The notes: generated from the letters alone by a model not told the origin. Shown: positions 6,993 through 15,224, counted from the first letter of the stretch. The stretch: 20,894 nucleotides of DNA from Flavobacteriales bacterium (GCA_027031025.1 JALVEJ010000297.1:1-20894); one strand, 5' to 3'. Made by a program: numbers and translations.

Positions 6993-7622
6993 TTATTCTT
7001 TTTCAGTTAATTGCGGATACATGCTTCGTTGTACCCAAATAACGATTCCTACGGTTATCAATGCCATTGCAGGTAATAACATCATAGCATTGTTAACATA
7101 TCCGGCTTCATAAAATGATTGCGGTATAATTTGAAAGTCAAGCAAAGTGCCGGAACCTAAAAATTCACGGAGTAAAGCAACAATAATCAAAATCAATCCG
7201 TAACCGGCACCGTTACCGATACCATCTAAAAACGAATCGAGTGGTTTGTTAGCCAAAGCAAATGCTTCGAGACGTCCCATGACGATACAGTTAGTGATAA
7301 TCAAACCGACAAAGACTGATAATTGTTTAGAGACATCGTAAGCATAAGCTTTTAAAATCTGGTCAACCAAAATTACCAAGGTGGCAACGACCAATAATTG
7401 TACGATAATACGAATCCGATTTGGAATATAGTTTCGCATTAAGGATACAATAACATTACTAAAAGCTATCACGACCATTACCGATAAAGCCATAACAATA
7501 GCCGGCATCAGTTTTACCGTAATAGCCAAAGCCGAACAAATGCCCAAAACCTGAACGGTTATCGGGTTGTTTTCGTTTAAAGGGTCTTTAATCAAATCTA
7601 CCCATTTATGTTTTTTAGCCAT
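6993..7622 (-). CDS. nqrD: Na+-translocating NADH:quinone reductase subunit D
   Basis: NqrD is a 209-residue membrane subunit related to NqrE and folded with it as an inverted pair. Cys29 (LGICSALA) and Cys112 (TNCIVMGR) correspond to the residues that share the membrane iron centre with NqrE. The MAKKHK...DPLNENNPITVQVLGICSALA beginning is characteristic of the subunit. The gene begins 6 bp after nqrC and ends 12 bp before nqrE, which fits translational coupling in the nqr operon. Confidence 0.96.
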   Translation of the reverse strand: MAKKHKWVDLIKDPLNENNPITVQVLGICSALAITVKLMPAIVMALSVMVVIAFSNVIVSLMRNYIPNRIRIIVQLLVVATLVILVDQILKAYAYDVSKQLSVFVGLIITNCIVMGRLEAFALANKPLDSFLDGIGNGAGYGLILIIVALLREFLGSGTLLDFQIIPQSFYEAGYVNNAMMLLPAMALITVGIVIWVQRSMYPQLTEKE

Positions 7623-7628
7623 AATATT

Positions 7629-8393
7629 TTAATTTTTTTGTTGTCTTACTGTTTTAAAAAACGGGATATAATGTTTTAGTCGTTCTTGAATCATATCGGT
7701 AACACCGTTACTGGTTAAAGTAGAGCCTGAAATAGCATCAATTTCATGATCTTCTTTATCTACATTCTCAGGGTCATTGTTACCTTTTAGCAAAGTAATG
7801 CCTTTAAAAGTACCGTTTTTATCAAAAATTTTTTCACCTTCAAATTGTTTTTCAAACCATTTTTTTGTGATTTCGGCACCCAAACCGGGGGTTTCACCTT
7901 TATGACCGAATTTGACACCTTTTACGGTATTGGCATCTTCTTCTAAAGCAATATAACCCCAAATATCATCCCACAGACCTTTACCGTATAAAGGAATGAC
8001 ATAGTAAGTTTTACCATCAACATCTGCTATGAAAATAGGATAACGTTGTTTGTCTTCCGGTTTTTTCATTTCGGTTTTAAGGTTGATGTCAAAAGCATTT
8101 ACAGATTTATCAATAGTTCCATCACTTTTAAGCGCAAATTGTTTAAGAAAATATTTTTTAAAATAGGCTTCGATGGTTTTGTAGTTTAATTTTAAACCTT
8201 CGGCAGCAGCTTTGGTGGCCAAAGCTTCGTTGTCCAGACCGATGGTATACATAATATCGGTCATTTTTTCTTGTCTTTTATTGCGTTCTTGTGCCGGTTT
8301 TAAAACCATTACCGCTACTGCTAATAATACAGCGGATACGGTGACGACAACGGCTGCAAATAAAATGGTATATAAATTACTGTTTCTGTCCAT
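7629..8393 (-). CDS. nqrC: Na+-translocating NADH:quinone reductase subunit C (covalent FMN carrier)
   Basis: NqrC carries a covalently bound FMN in a periplasmic domain held by one N-terminal helix (about 9-33). The 254-residue protein has the flavinylation segment DAISGST (219-225, bases 7719-7739); Thr225 is the predicted FMN attachment site. The usual family segment is S-G-A-T, so Ser replaces Ala here. Upstream GHKGETPGLGAEI is a conserved NqrC/RnfG motif. The ATG at 8393 (MDRNSN) is preferred over an in-frame TTG at 8399: it matches the family N-terminus and lies 12 bp after the nqrB stop. The modifying enzyme, ApbE, is encoded just after the operon. Confidence 0.95.
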   Translation of the reverse strand: MDRNSNLYTILFAAVVVTVSAVLLAVAVMVLKPAQERNKRQEKMTDIMYTIGLDNEALATKAAAEGLKLNYKTIEAYFKKYFLKQFALKSDGTIDKSVNAFDINLKTEMKKPEDKQRYPIFIADVDGKTYYVIPLYGKGLWDDIWGYIALEEDANTVKGVKFGHKGETPGLGAEITKKWFEKQFEGEKIFDKNGTFKGITLLKGNNDPENVDKEDHEIDAISGSTLTSNGVTDMIQERLKHYIPFFKTVRQQKN

Positions 8394-8405
8394 AATCAAA
8401 ATATA

Positions 8406-9554
8406 TTAAGCCGTTTGTTTTTCTAATCGTTTCATTCTTTTCTTGATATTGGCTTGCACCACGTAGTAATCAATAGTCGGTGCAATCACATTCATCAATA
8501 AGATAGCCAACATCACGCCTTCGGGATAAGCCGGATTAAAGACGCGTACCAAAATTGCAAACATCCCGATTAAAAATCCGTAAATCCATTTACCTGTCCG
8601 CGTTTGTGCCGCTGTTACCGGATCGGTAGCCATAAAGACGACACCGAATGCCAAACCACCAACCAACAAATGTTGCCACCAAGGCAATTGCATCAAGGTA
8701 TTGGCACCCCAAAGATTAAATATCAATGCCATTAAAGCGGCACCGGCAAAACCCGATAACATGATACGCCAACTTCCGACTTTGGTCAATAATAAGATGG
8801 CTGCACCGATTAAAATCATCAAAACCGATGTCTCACCGATACTGCCCGGAATGGTTCCGAAAAACATGTCTTTCCAAGTATAAGCCAACTGATGTCCTTG
8901 ACCCAAAGCGCCTAATATGGTTTCACCCGAATAAGCATCAGCGTTCTCAGGTTTGGGAATCCAAACTTCGTTACCGGACATAAAGGTCGGGTAAGCAAAA
9001 AAGGCAAAGGCACGAGCTGTTAGCGCCGGATTGACAATATTCATACCGGTTCCCCCAAACACTTCTTTACCGATAATAACGGCAAAAGCTACTGATACCG
9101 CCAAAATCCATAAAGGAATGGTAACCGGCATAATCAACGGAATCAACAATCCGGTAACTAAATAGCCTTCGTTAACATCGTGCCCTCGTAATACGGCAAA
9201 ATAAAATTCAATACCCAATCCGACCACATAAGACACAATAATCATCGGTAAGACTTTCCAAAAGCCGTACATAAAAGCGTCCAGATTGGTAAATGCCATG
9301 CCGGCTTGATGAAAATACTGATAACCGACATTCCACATACCGAAAATAGTAGCCGGAATCAATGCCAATACGACTGTAAACATCACTCGTTTCAAATCGA
9401 CGGCATCACGGATATGCGCCCCTCTTTTGGTTGTTTCTCCGGGCGTAAACATAAATGTATAAAGCGCCATATAGGCGGGATGATATTTTTCATATTTTCC
9501 GCCTTCGAGAAACAAGTGTTCGTATTTATTAAAAAACTTTTCTAAAACTTTCAT
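8406..9554 (-). CDS. nqrB: Na+-translocating NADH:quinone reductase subunit B (covalent FMN carrier)
   Basis: NqrB is the large membrane subunit that reduces ubiquinone or menaquinone and contributes to the Na+ channel. The 382-residue sequence has about ten hydrophobic helices beginning near residue 57. The segment DAYSGET (206-212, bases 8919-8939) lies where the family has its FMN site, usually S-G-A-T; Thr212 is the predicted attachment residue and Glu replaces Ala. Conserved stretches include NIVNPALTARAFAFFAYP (172-189) and GSIGETSVLMILIGA (237-251). It begins 49 bp after nqrA and is followed after 12 bp by nqrC. Confidence 0.96.
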   Translation of the reverse strand: MKVLEKFFNKYEHLFLEGGKYEKYHPAYMALYTFMFTPGETTKRGAHIRDAVDLKRVMFTVVLALIPATIFGMWNVGYQYFHQAGMAFTNLDAFMYGFWKVLPMIIVSYVVGLGIEFYFAVLRGHDVNEGYLVTGLLIPLIMPVTIPLWILAVSVAFAVIIGKEVFGGTGMNIVNPALTARAFAFFAYPTFMSGNEVWIPKPENADAYSGETILGALGQGHQLAYTWKDMFFGTIPGSIGETSVLMILIGAAILLLTKVGSWRIMLSGFAGAALMALIFNLWGANTLMQLPWWQHLLVGGLAFGVVFMATDPVTAAQTRTGKWIYGFLIGMFAILVRVFNPAYPEGVMLAILLMNVIAPTIDYYVVQANIKKRMKRLEKQTA

Positions 9555-9603
9555 TTATTTTTCAATTTATTATTTCAAAGTTTAAAACCTGTTTGTTATA
9601 CAA

Positions 9604-10941
9604 TCATCCCATTTCGACTTGCATAATATCCAAGCCTTTTCTGATGAGTTCTTGTGTATCTATTTTAGAGGAACTGATGTAGTCCAATAATGCAAAATCT
9701 TCCGGAGCCACTTCCAAAATGCCCAGTTGTTCCATTTTTTCCACATCGCCCAAAAGAGCAGCTTTAAGCAAATGGGTTGGATAAATATTCAAAGGCATAA
9801 CGGATTCAAATTCTTCATTCATCACAAAAGCCCGTTCTTCGCCGTACAAACTGGCATCTAAGTCGAGTTCTTTGGGAGCAAAACCGAAGTTATAAAAGCC
9901 TTTTCTGTTTTTTCCGATAAATGGTAACCACCCCATAAATCTGGGTTTGTTGCCCAAAGGAATCACCGAGATTTCATTGTCATAAAAATTTAAAATTTTG
10001 TCCTTGGTGATGTCGGCGCCGGTTAAAACATTCCCACTGATAATCCGCACATCATCATCGACTAATTTATCTTTAAAAAATTCTGACAAATCGGCACCGG
10101 CTTTAATGTTGTAGTACATAGGCGATTTAACTTTGGAACCGGCAAGCGCTACGGTTCGCACCGGGTTGTATTGTCCGGTTTCAAAAAATTCGCCTATTAG
10201 GGCTACATCAGCAGGGTTGATCGTCCAAATGCGATCGCCTTTGCTGATGGGTTCAAATTTTTCGATACTGACACTCACGTTTCCAACCGGATGTGGTCCG
10301 AAAGCCTTGACAATTTCAACATCATTGAGTTTATCAAAGTCAGTAGCAGTTTCTCCATTGACGATTAAATAAACTTTTCCGTCCGTGAGCTTTTTGACAG
10401 CTTTGAGGCCGTTTTCAAAAGCTTTAATTTTGTTTTTTAGAGCAAAAGCATAGTCCACACCTAAGGGTGCCGAATCGTAAGCGGATATAAAAATGGCTTT
10501 GGGTTGGTCATCCGGATGGGCAATTAAATCGTAAGGGCGTTGCTTAATGGTAGCAAATAACCCGCTTTCTAAAAGCAAGTCTAAAACTTGTTCCCGCGAT
10601 AAGTTTTCGGGTTTGTCTGTTTTAAAAGTTTTAAAATTGTCCGTTGCATCCGGTTTGATGATGATTTTTAATATCTTACGTTTCTCACCGCGGATAATGT
10701 CTTCAACCGTACCGCTTACCGGAGAGGTAAATTTAATTCTGTCGATATATTTGTGATAGAATAACGGCTCGCCGGCATTGACATGGTCGCCGGGTTTGAC
10801 AGTTAATCGCGGATTGATGCCGTAAAATTCAGTCGGTTTGACAACATATTTATTTGAGCGGGGTGCATCGGCAATTTTATGAGCCGGTTTGCCCTTCAAA
10901 TTGATGTTCAAACCTTTTGATATTTTGACTTGTTTATGCAT
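9604..10941 (-). CDS. nqrA: Na+-translocating NADH:quinone reductase subunit A
   Basis: NqrA is the cytoplasmic subunit that associates with NqrB and has been linked to quinone binding. The 445-residue length fits the family. The start MHKQVKISKGLNINLKGKP and the segments YGINPRLTVKPGDHVNAGEPL and FTSPVSGTV form the N-terminal barrel-sandwich domain shared with RnfC; no iron-sulphur CxxC motifs are present, as expected for NqrA rather than RnfC. It is the first gene of the operon, 141 bp from the divergent CBS-domain gene, with a TAnnTTTG box upstream. Confidence 0.96.
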   Translation of the reverse strand: MHKQVKISKGLNINLKGKPAHKIADAPRSNKYVVKPTEFYGINPRLTVKPGDHVNAGEPLFYHKYIDRIKFTSPVSGTVEDIIRGEKRKILKIIIKPDATDNFKTFKTDKPENLSREQVLDLLLESGLFATIKQRPYDLIAHPDDQPKAIFISAYDSAPLGVDYAFALKNKIKAFENGLKAVKKLTDGKVYLIVNGETATDFDKLNDVEIVKAFGPHPVGNVSVSIEKFEPISKGDRIWTINPADVALIGEFFETGQYNPVRTVALAGSKVKSPMYYNIKAGADLSEFFKDKLVDDDVRIISGNVLTGADITKDKILNFYDNEISVIPLGNKPRFMGWLPFIGKNRKGFYNFGFAPKELDLDASLYGEERAFVMNEEFESVMPLNIYPTHLLKAALLGDVEKMEQLGILEVAPEDFALLDYISSSKIDTQELIRKGLDIMQVEMG

Positions 10942-10979
10942 AACAATTAAATTATTTTCACTTATTTTGAAATAACAAG

Positions 10980-10987
10980 CAAATTTA
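10980..10987 (-). promoter_or_regulatory. -7 promoter element of the nqr operon
   Basis: On the minus strand TAAATTTG fits TAnnTTTG, 38 nt before the nqrA ATG. At the -33 distance TTTT is found 17 nt upstream instead of TTTG. This is the only good promoter candidate for the six-gene operon. Confidence 0.5.
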
Positions 10988-11032
10988 TAAAAAAGTGTCT
11001 TACTAAAACTGACTTTTATCTTTTTATTTATT

Positions 11033-11040
11033 TATTTTTG
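11033..11040 (+). promoter_or_regulatory. -7 promoter element of the CBS-domain gene
   Basis: TATTTTTG fits TAnnTTTG and lies 42 nt before the ATG at 11083. The -33 box is poor. It is back to back with the nqrA promoter, with about 45 bp between the two -7 boxes, so a regulator binding here could act on both units. Confidence 0.45.
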
Positions 11041-11082
11041 CAAGGTGGGATTTGTTGAAAACTCAATAAAAAATTATTAATT

Positions 11083-11739
11083 ATGTTGAACATTCCGGTT
11101 TATAAATTCGAAGCGTTTACATTTAACGAAACGATTGTTACATTGGTTGAGGCGTGTCATCATTACGGATTCAGTCATTTACCGGTAGTTGAAAAAGGAA
11201 TTTATCGCGGTATGATTAGATGTGATGATTTAATGGACATAGAAAATCAGGAGGATAGTTTACAACAACACCGGCATTTATTAGAAAAAGTATATTTGTC
11301 TGACCGGATGAACTGGACGGAATCGTTGGCTGTTATGATGCGCAACGAAGCTAATGTAATGGGCGTGCTTGATTTATCGGGACAATATATCGGCGTTCGT
11401 TTGTTAGATGATATTTTGAATTTGTTGACCGAAAAAGATTTTGTGAATACGGATGGCTACATCTTGGTAGTCAGTAAATTAACTGCGGATTTCAGTGTCA
11501 GTCAAGTGGCGCAAATTGTGGAGTCGGACGGCGGCAAAATTTTGGGAATATTGGTCAATGAAACCGGTCAAAATACCGAAGTAGAAATTAAAATAGCCAC
11601 AGACGATATTAATGAAATCATTCAAACCTTTCGCCGTTATGATTACAATATTATCAGTCAAATGGAAGAAGATTTGCATCTGCAAGAACTTAAAGAACAT
11701 TCCGATTTTTTAAGGCGTTATTTGGAAATGGGGAATTAG
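11083..11739 (+). CDS. CBS-domain pair protein with ACT-like C-terminal part
   Basis: This is a 218-residue soluble protein. Residues 5-60 and 66-115 read as two CBS modules (SHLPVVEKGIYRGMIRCDDL and VMGVLDLSGQYIGVRLLDDIL), which usually bind adenine nucleotides. Residues 120-195 (YILVVSKLTADFSVSQVAQIVESDGG, then VEIKIATDDINEIIQTFRRYDYNI, named here by position only: about 121-145 and 166-190) look like an ACT-type regulatory fold as in AcuB-like proteins. There is no enzyme or membrane domain, so a sensing or regulatory role is inferred. It is transcribed divergently from nqrA; a functional link to Na+-NQR is possible but unproven. Confidence 0.8.
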   Translation: MLNIPVYKFEAFTFNETIVTLVEACHHYGFSHLPVVEKGIYRGMIRCDDLMDIENQEDSLQQHRHLLEKVYLSDRMNWTESLAVMMRNEANVMGVLDLSGQYIGVRLLDDILNLLTEKDFVNTDGYILVVSKLTADFSVSQVAQIVESDGGKILGILVNETGQNTEVEIKIATDDINEIIQTFRRYDYNIISQMEEDLHLQELKEHSDFLRRYLEMGN

Positions 11740-11764
11740 TTATGACTAGCTGGTGATATGTAGT

Positions 11765-11791
11765 AGATTTTTTTTGAAAAAACAATCTTTT
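11765..11791 (+). terminator. weak A/T-rich hairpin after the CBS-domain gene
   Basis: AGATT followed by a T-run pairs imperfectly with an A-run and AATCT, followed by TTT. It lies in the 51-bp gap between convergent genes and would end the CBS-gene transcript. The stem is almost all A-T with a bulge, so the call is weak. Confidence 0.3.
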
Positions 11792-12354
11792 TACTTCAAT
11801 TTTTTTAAAATTTTCTTTGCCCGACTGCGATAACCGGCTGTTTGTTGGAAGATATTTTCAGACAAAATATTTTTGAGTTCCGGTAAAATCCAATTTTCAG
11901 TAGCAGGTAATTCTCCCAATTCAAAAATAATTTGCATGGCATGAACTTTAGAAGCAACTCTAAAATTCCCGATTAACCAATCGAAAGCAGCGGTTATGAT
12001 AGATTGAATATGTTTGTCGTTTAAAAAAAATCCGGTATCTTCTTGTGTTTTTGAAAAATGTTTTTGAACTATTAAATGCGTTGTTTTAGCGACTGGTCTT
12101 ACTGCCGAATCTTTTTTGATTAACAACAATGACTCGGTAAAAAAATCAAGATGTTGCAATATTAAATCCAATTTTTTTAAAGCTACAAATTCTACCACCC
12201 AAGCGGCTTTATAGTGATAAGCATATCCGGGGTCAAAAGTTAGTTGTAATAGTATTTTTGATTCTTCTGGATGATTTAAAAAATAATCTGCCGCCTGCAA
12301 CCGGTTTAATCTTGCAGCAGTTTTCATTTGTTCTATGATGGTTTTTGCTGGCAT
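11791..12354 (-). CDS. conserved hypothetical alpha-helical protein (possible HEAT/ARM-like repeats)
   Basis: The 187-residue product is not recognised as an enzyme. It is almost wholly helical in appearance, with alternating amphipathic stretches (AARLNRLQAADYFLNHPEES, ILLQLTFDPGYAYHYKAAW, LDLILQHLDFFTESLLL) and a basic C-terminus (RSRAKKILKKLK), reminiscent of HEAT or armadillo-type superhelices. There is no signal peptide or membrane helix, so it is presumably cytoplasmic. It starts 2 bp after the stop of the YqiA-like hydrolase gene, so the two are almost certainly translated from one message with waaA. Function unknown. Confidence 0.7.
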   Translation of the reverse strand: MPAKTIIEQMKTAARLNRLQAADYFLNHPEESKILLQLTFDPGYAYHYKAAWVVEFVALKKLDLILQHLDFFTESLLLIKKDSAVRPVAKTTHLIVQKHFSKTQEDTGFFLNDKHIQSIITAAFDWLIGNFRVASKVHAMQIIFELGELPATENWILPELKNILSENIFQQTAGYRSRAKKILKKLK

Positions 12355-12356
12355 AT

Positions 12357-12836
12357 CTATTTTTTACGGAATAAACCTGATTTTCCGGCCGCATCAACAA
12401 ATATTTCAAAAGGTGTTTCGTGGTCGGTATCGTATGTGTATATCTTGTAAGAAACTTGCCAGTCTTTTAATAATTGTATGCTTATGTCAGGCTTGATAAT
12501 TTTATCATGTTTACCCATGCTAATATGATGTATGGTATCGGTTGCTAACAAACGGTTGTCGGGGCGCACCAAAAGGGTCATTACCAACGCGGGATTGAGC
12601 AATAAGGTCGGAATACGGTAATAATTGCCCAAATGAAACCCGAAATACCCTCCCATACTGCTACCTACAATGATATCAGGAAGAAATTTTTGAATTAATT
12701 TTTCCAAATATTGATACGTCTCGGGAATATTACGATAAGTCAGTAAGGGATTGACAACTTTTCCAAATTGTTTTAACCAATCGGTACGGCTGTTTTGATT
12801 AGTGCTATTTAAGCCATGTAAATACAATGTAGTCAT
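12357..12836 (-). CDS. YqiA/UPF0227-like alpha/beta hydrolase
   Basis: This small (159-residue) alpha/beta-fold hydrolase resembles the E. coli esterase YqiA and the YcfP family. It opens with the oxyanion segment YLHGLNST (5-12). The nucleophile elbow is GSSMGG (58-63) with Ser60; Asp111 (GKHDKII) and His139 (DTDHETPF) complete a plausible catalytic triad in the usual order. The protein lacks a signal peptide and is probably cytoplasmic; its substrate is unknown. Its ATG overlaps the waaA stop codon (ATGA on the minus strand), indicating translational coupling. Confidence 0.8.
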   Translation of the reverse strand: MTTLYLHGLNSTNQNSRTDWLKQFGKVVNPLLTYRNIPETYQYLEKLIQKFLPDIIVGSSMGGYFGFHLGNYYRIPTLLLNPALVMTLLVRPDNRLLATDTIHHISMGKHDKIIKPDISIQLLKDWQVSYKIYTYDTDHETPFEIFVDAAGKSGLFRKK

Positions 12837-14068
12837 AAACGTATATGCTTCATTATTTTATCCGTTGCTCCGACATTTTGCAAGGCATAAGTTTTAGTAA
12901 TGCCGGCTTTTTGTTTTCTTAAATACGGCTTTTGTATCAACCGGTCAAGCGCGGCTTTTAGTTCGGCAAAATTATTTATGGTGATTAAGCCACCGGCAAT
13001 TTTTAAATCGACAGCTTCTTTAAATTTGTCAATATGCGGACCGGTAATTATTGGCACGCCGAAAACCGCCGGCTCTTGAATATTGTGGATGCTTTTGCCG
13101 AATCCATTGCCTATATACACGATATCTGCATCGACATAAATTTTATTTAATAAGCCTATTGTGTTCAAAATTAACACTTTGTGTTTTGATAAATCAGTGT
13201 CTTTATGTATATCGGAATAACGAATGGCATGGACATGCAATTTTTTTTCTATTTCTGAAATATGTTTATCATGTATTTCATGTGGTGCTATAATAACTTT
13301 CAAATTTTCCGGGCTGCTGTTGATGTAACGTGTCAACAAATCTTCATCTTTGGGCCAAGTGCTGCCGGCAATCAACAAAATATTGTTTTGTTTAAAATTT
13401 TTTATAAAATCATAAGAAGGCGCAGTTTGGGCTATTTGAAACACGCGGTCAAAACGGGTGTCGCCGGTTATGGTAACTTGTTTAAATCCTTGTTGGTTTA
13501 AGACTTTTTGACTGTTGTCGTCTTGGACAAAAAACCGGTTAAAAGCTTTTAAGGCATTTTTTAACCAAGGGCTGTATGCTTTAAAAAACGGATGATTTTT
13601 TGTAAATAATCCCGAAATTAAATAGGTGGTTATTTGTCTCTTTTTTAATTCATGTAAATAATTGGGCCACAAATCGTATTTGACAAAAAACACCACATCG
13701 GGTTGCACCAAATCTAAAAATTTTTTGACATTTTGACGGGTGTCGATGGGTAAATAACTGACACAATCCGCCGGTGTTTTATCTTTTTTGACTTCATATC
13801 CGGAAGGTGAAAAAAATGTCAAAAGTATTTGGTAATCAACGTATTGTGATTTTATTTTTTCTATAACCGGCAGCGCTTGTTCATATTCACCCAGTGATGA
13901 CACATGAAACCAAATGGTTTTTTGGTTCGGATTTAAGCATGTTTTGAGCTTTTTAAAAATCTGTTTTTGTCCGGTTTTGAAATATTGGACTTTTGATCCA
14001 AAAAAATTTCCGAAAAGTAAGAGAAACTTTTCGGAAATCCATAACAATATATTGTATAAATATTTCAA
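12833..14068 (-). CDS. waaA: 3-deoxy-D-manno-octulosonic acid (Kdo) transferase WaaA
   Basis: WaaA (KdtA) transfers Kdo from CMP-Kdo to the lipid A precursor at the inner face of the cytoplasmic membrane. The 411-residue protein has an N-terminal hydrophobic anchor (3-24), the acceptor-domain signature WFHVSSLGEYEQALPV (53-68) with the expected catalytic Glu61, KYDLWPNYL (130-138) in place of the proteobacterial ETELWPN form, TGDTRFDRV (201-209), and the C-terminal GNGFGKSIHNIQEPAVFG donor-site motif. The gene begins 20 bp after dnaN and overlaps the next gene by 4 bp. Its codons 11-23 form a perfect hairpin with a T-run (see the separate terminator entry). lpxB, elsewhere in the window, acts earlier in the same pathway. 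Confidence 0.94.
   Translation of the reverse strand: MKYLYNILLWISEKFLLLFGNFFGSKVQYFKTGQKQIFKKLKTCLNPNQKTIWFHVSSLGEYEQALPVIEKIKSQYVDYQILLTFFSPSGYEVKKDKTPADCVSYLPIDTRQNVKKFLDLVQPDVVFFVKYDLWPNYLHELKKRQITTYLISGLFTKNHPFFKAYSPWLKNALKAFNRFFVQDDNSQKVLNQQGFKQVTITGDTRFDRVFQIAQTAPSYDFIKNFKQNNILLIAGSTWPKDEDLLTRYINSSPENLKVIIAPHEIHDKHISEIEKKLHVHAIRYSDIHKDTDLSKHKVLILNTIGLLNKIYVDADIVYIGNGFGKSIHNIQEPAVFGVPIITGPHIDKFKEAVDLKIAGGLITINNFAELKAALDRLIQKPYLRKQKAGITKTYALQNVGATDKIMKHIRL
14000..14038 (-). terminator. Rho-independent terminator-like hairpin inside the start of waaA
   Basis: On the minus strand ATTTCCGAAAAGT (14038-14026) and ACTTTTCGGAAAT (14018-14006) form a perfect 13-bp stem with a 7-nt loop, followed directly by six more T. 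It begins 50 bp after the dnaN stop and lies wholly in waaA codons 11-23. The shape is that of an intrinsic terminator. It could end dnaN transcripts or attenuate read-through into waaA. Confidence 0.6.
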
Positions 14069-14088
14069 ATGCGTGTTTTTTATCTCAT

Positions 14089-15204
14089 TTATGATAGCAT
14101 GAGCGGCATCACCAGCATGGTTACCAATTCGCCTTCTTCTAAACCGTCAACCGGATGGATTAAAGCAGCTTTGCTGGGCATAGACATATTGATAGACACT
14201 TCATCCGAATCCAGATTGGATAGCATTTCAATTAGAAATTTCGAGTTAAAGCCGATAGCCATATCGTCACCTTGAAAATTACAAGTCATACGTTCTTCCG
14301 CTTTACTGGAAAAATCCAAATCTTCGGCGGAGATTTTTAATTCCGAACCGGCAATATCAAAACGGATTAAATGTGTGGCTTTACTGGCAAAAATATCGAC
14401 TCGTTTAACGACATTGAGCAGATTTTGACGATCAACCACCATGACATTAGGATTTTCCGTAGGAATAACCGCATTGTAATTGGGATATTTTCCGTTTATC
14501 AAACGGGACAATAATTGAATATTATCAAAGTCAAATTTGACATTCCGATCGTCATAGGTAATGGTCACATCATCTTCTGTACCGGCTATATGATTTTTTA
14601 AAATTTGTAATGGTTTTTTAGGGACAATAAAATTGTTTTCAGTATCAGCTTTCAGGTCTTGACGCTCATACTTGACCAGTTTATGGGCGTCGGTTGCCAC
14701 AAAATTCAAACTTTCGGGCGAAAATTCAAAAAAGACACCGGTCATAGTCGGGCGCAAATCGTCATTTCCGGTTGCAAAAATGGTCTTACTGATGGCATCC
14801 GCCAAGATGCTTCCGGGTATTTTTAAACTTTCGGCTTCTTCCATTTCAACCGGATTGGGATAATCTTCGGCACCGGTATAAGCAAAACTGTATTTTCCGG
14901 TTTCACTGATGATATCCATGGTGTTGTCATCATTAAACATAAAGGTCAAGGGTTGAACCGGTAAAGCTTTGATAGTGTCTACCAGCATACGAGCCGGTAA
15001 TAAAAAGGCGCCGTTTTCATTCGATTCAACCGGCAGAGTTGCCGTCATGGTTGTTTCCAAATCGGAAGCTGTGATTTTTAAGTTGTTATTATGCAACTCA
15101 AATAAAAAATTATCTAAAACCGGAATGGTGTTATTGTTGTTGATAACGTTTCTTAAAGCTTGTAGATTTTTGATTAATTCGTCACTTGAAACTAAAAATT
15201 GCAT
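14089..15204 (-). CDS. dnaN: DNA polymerase III beta sliding clamp
   Basis: DnaN is the ring-shaped processivity clamp that encircles DNA and tethers polymerase III and repair factors. The 371-residue length and three-domain layout are normal. Recognisable stretches are SSDELIKNLQALRNVI at the N-terminus, FLLPARMLVDTIKALP, RPTMTGVFFE, TDAHKLVKYER, LINGKYPNYNAVIPTENP, FNSKFLIEMLSNLDSDEV and the C-terminal VMPLMLS, which corresponds to the usual PMRL-type end near the protein-binding pocket. It stands away from dnaA here and is followed after 20 bp by waaA. A TAnnTTTG box at 15225-15232 may drive it. Confidence 0.96.
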   Translation of the reverse strand: MQFLVSSDELIKNLQALRNVINNNNTIPVLDNFLFELHNNNLKITASDLETTMTATLPVESNENGAFLLPARMLVDTIKALPVQPLTFMFNDDNTMDIISETGKYSFAYTGAEDYPNPVEMEEAESLKIPGSILADAISKTIFATGNDDLRPTMTGVFFEFSPESLNFVATDAHKLVKYERQDLKADTENNFIVPKKPLQILKNHIAGTEDDVTITYDDRNVKFDFDNIQLLSRLINGKYPNYNAVIPTENPNVMVVDRQNLLNVVKRVDIFASKATHLIRFDIAGSELKISAEDLDFSSKAEERMTCNFQGDDMAIGFNSKFLIEMLSNLDSDEVSINMSMPSKAALIHPVDGLEEGELVTMLVMPLMLS

Positions 15205-15224
15205 AGTCTTATTTTTTTCTCAAA

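Noticed and set aside
6721..7113. 130-codon open frame on the plus strand
   Set aside because: It is antisense to nqrE and nqrD, which are certain genes, and shows no family resemblance.
8394..8399. TTG start two codons before the nqrC ATG
   Set aside because: The ATG at 8393 gives the family-typical MDRNSN start, and the TTG has no supporting signal.
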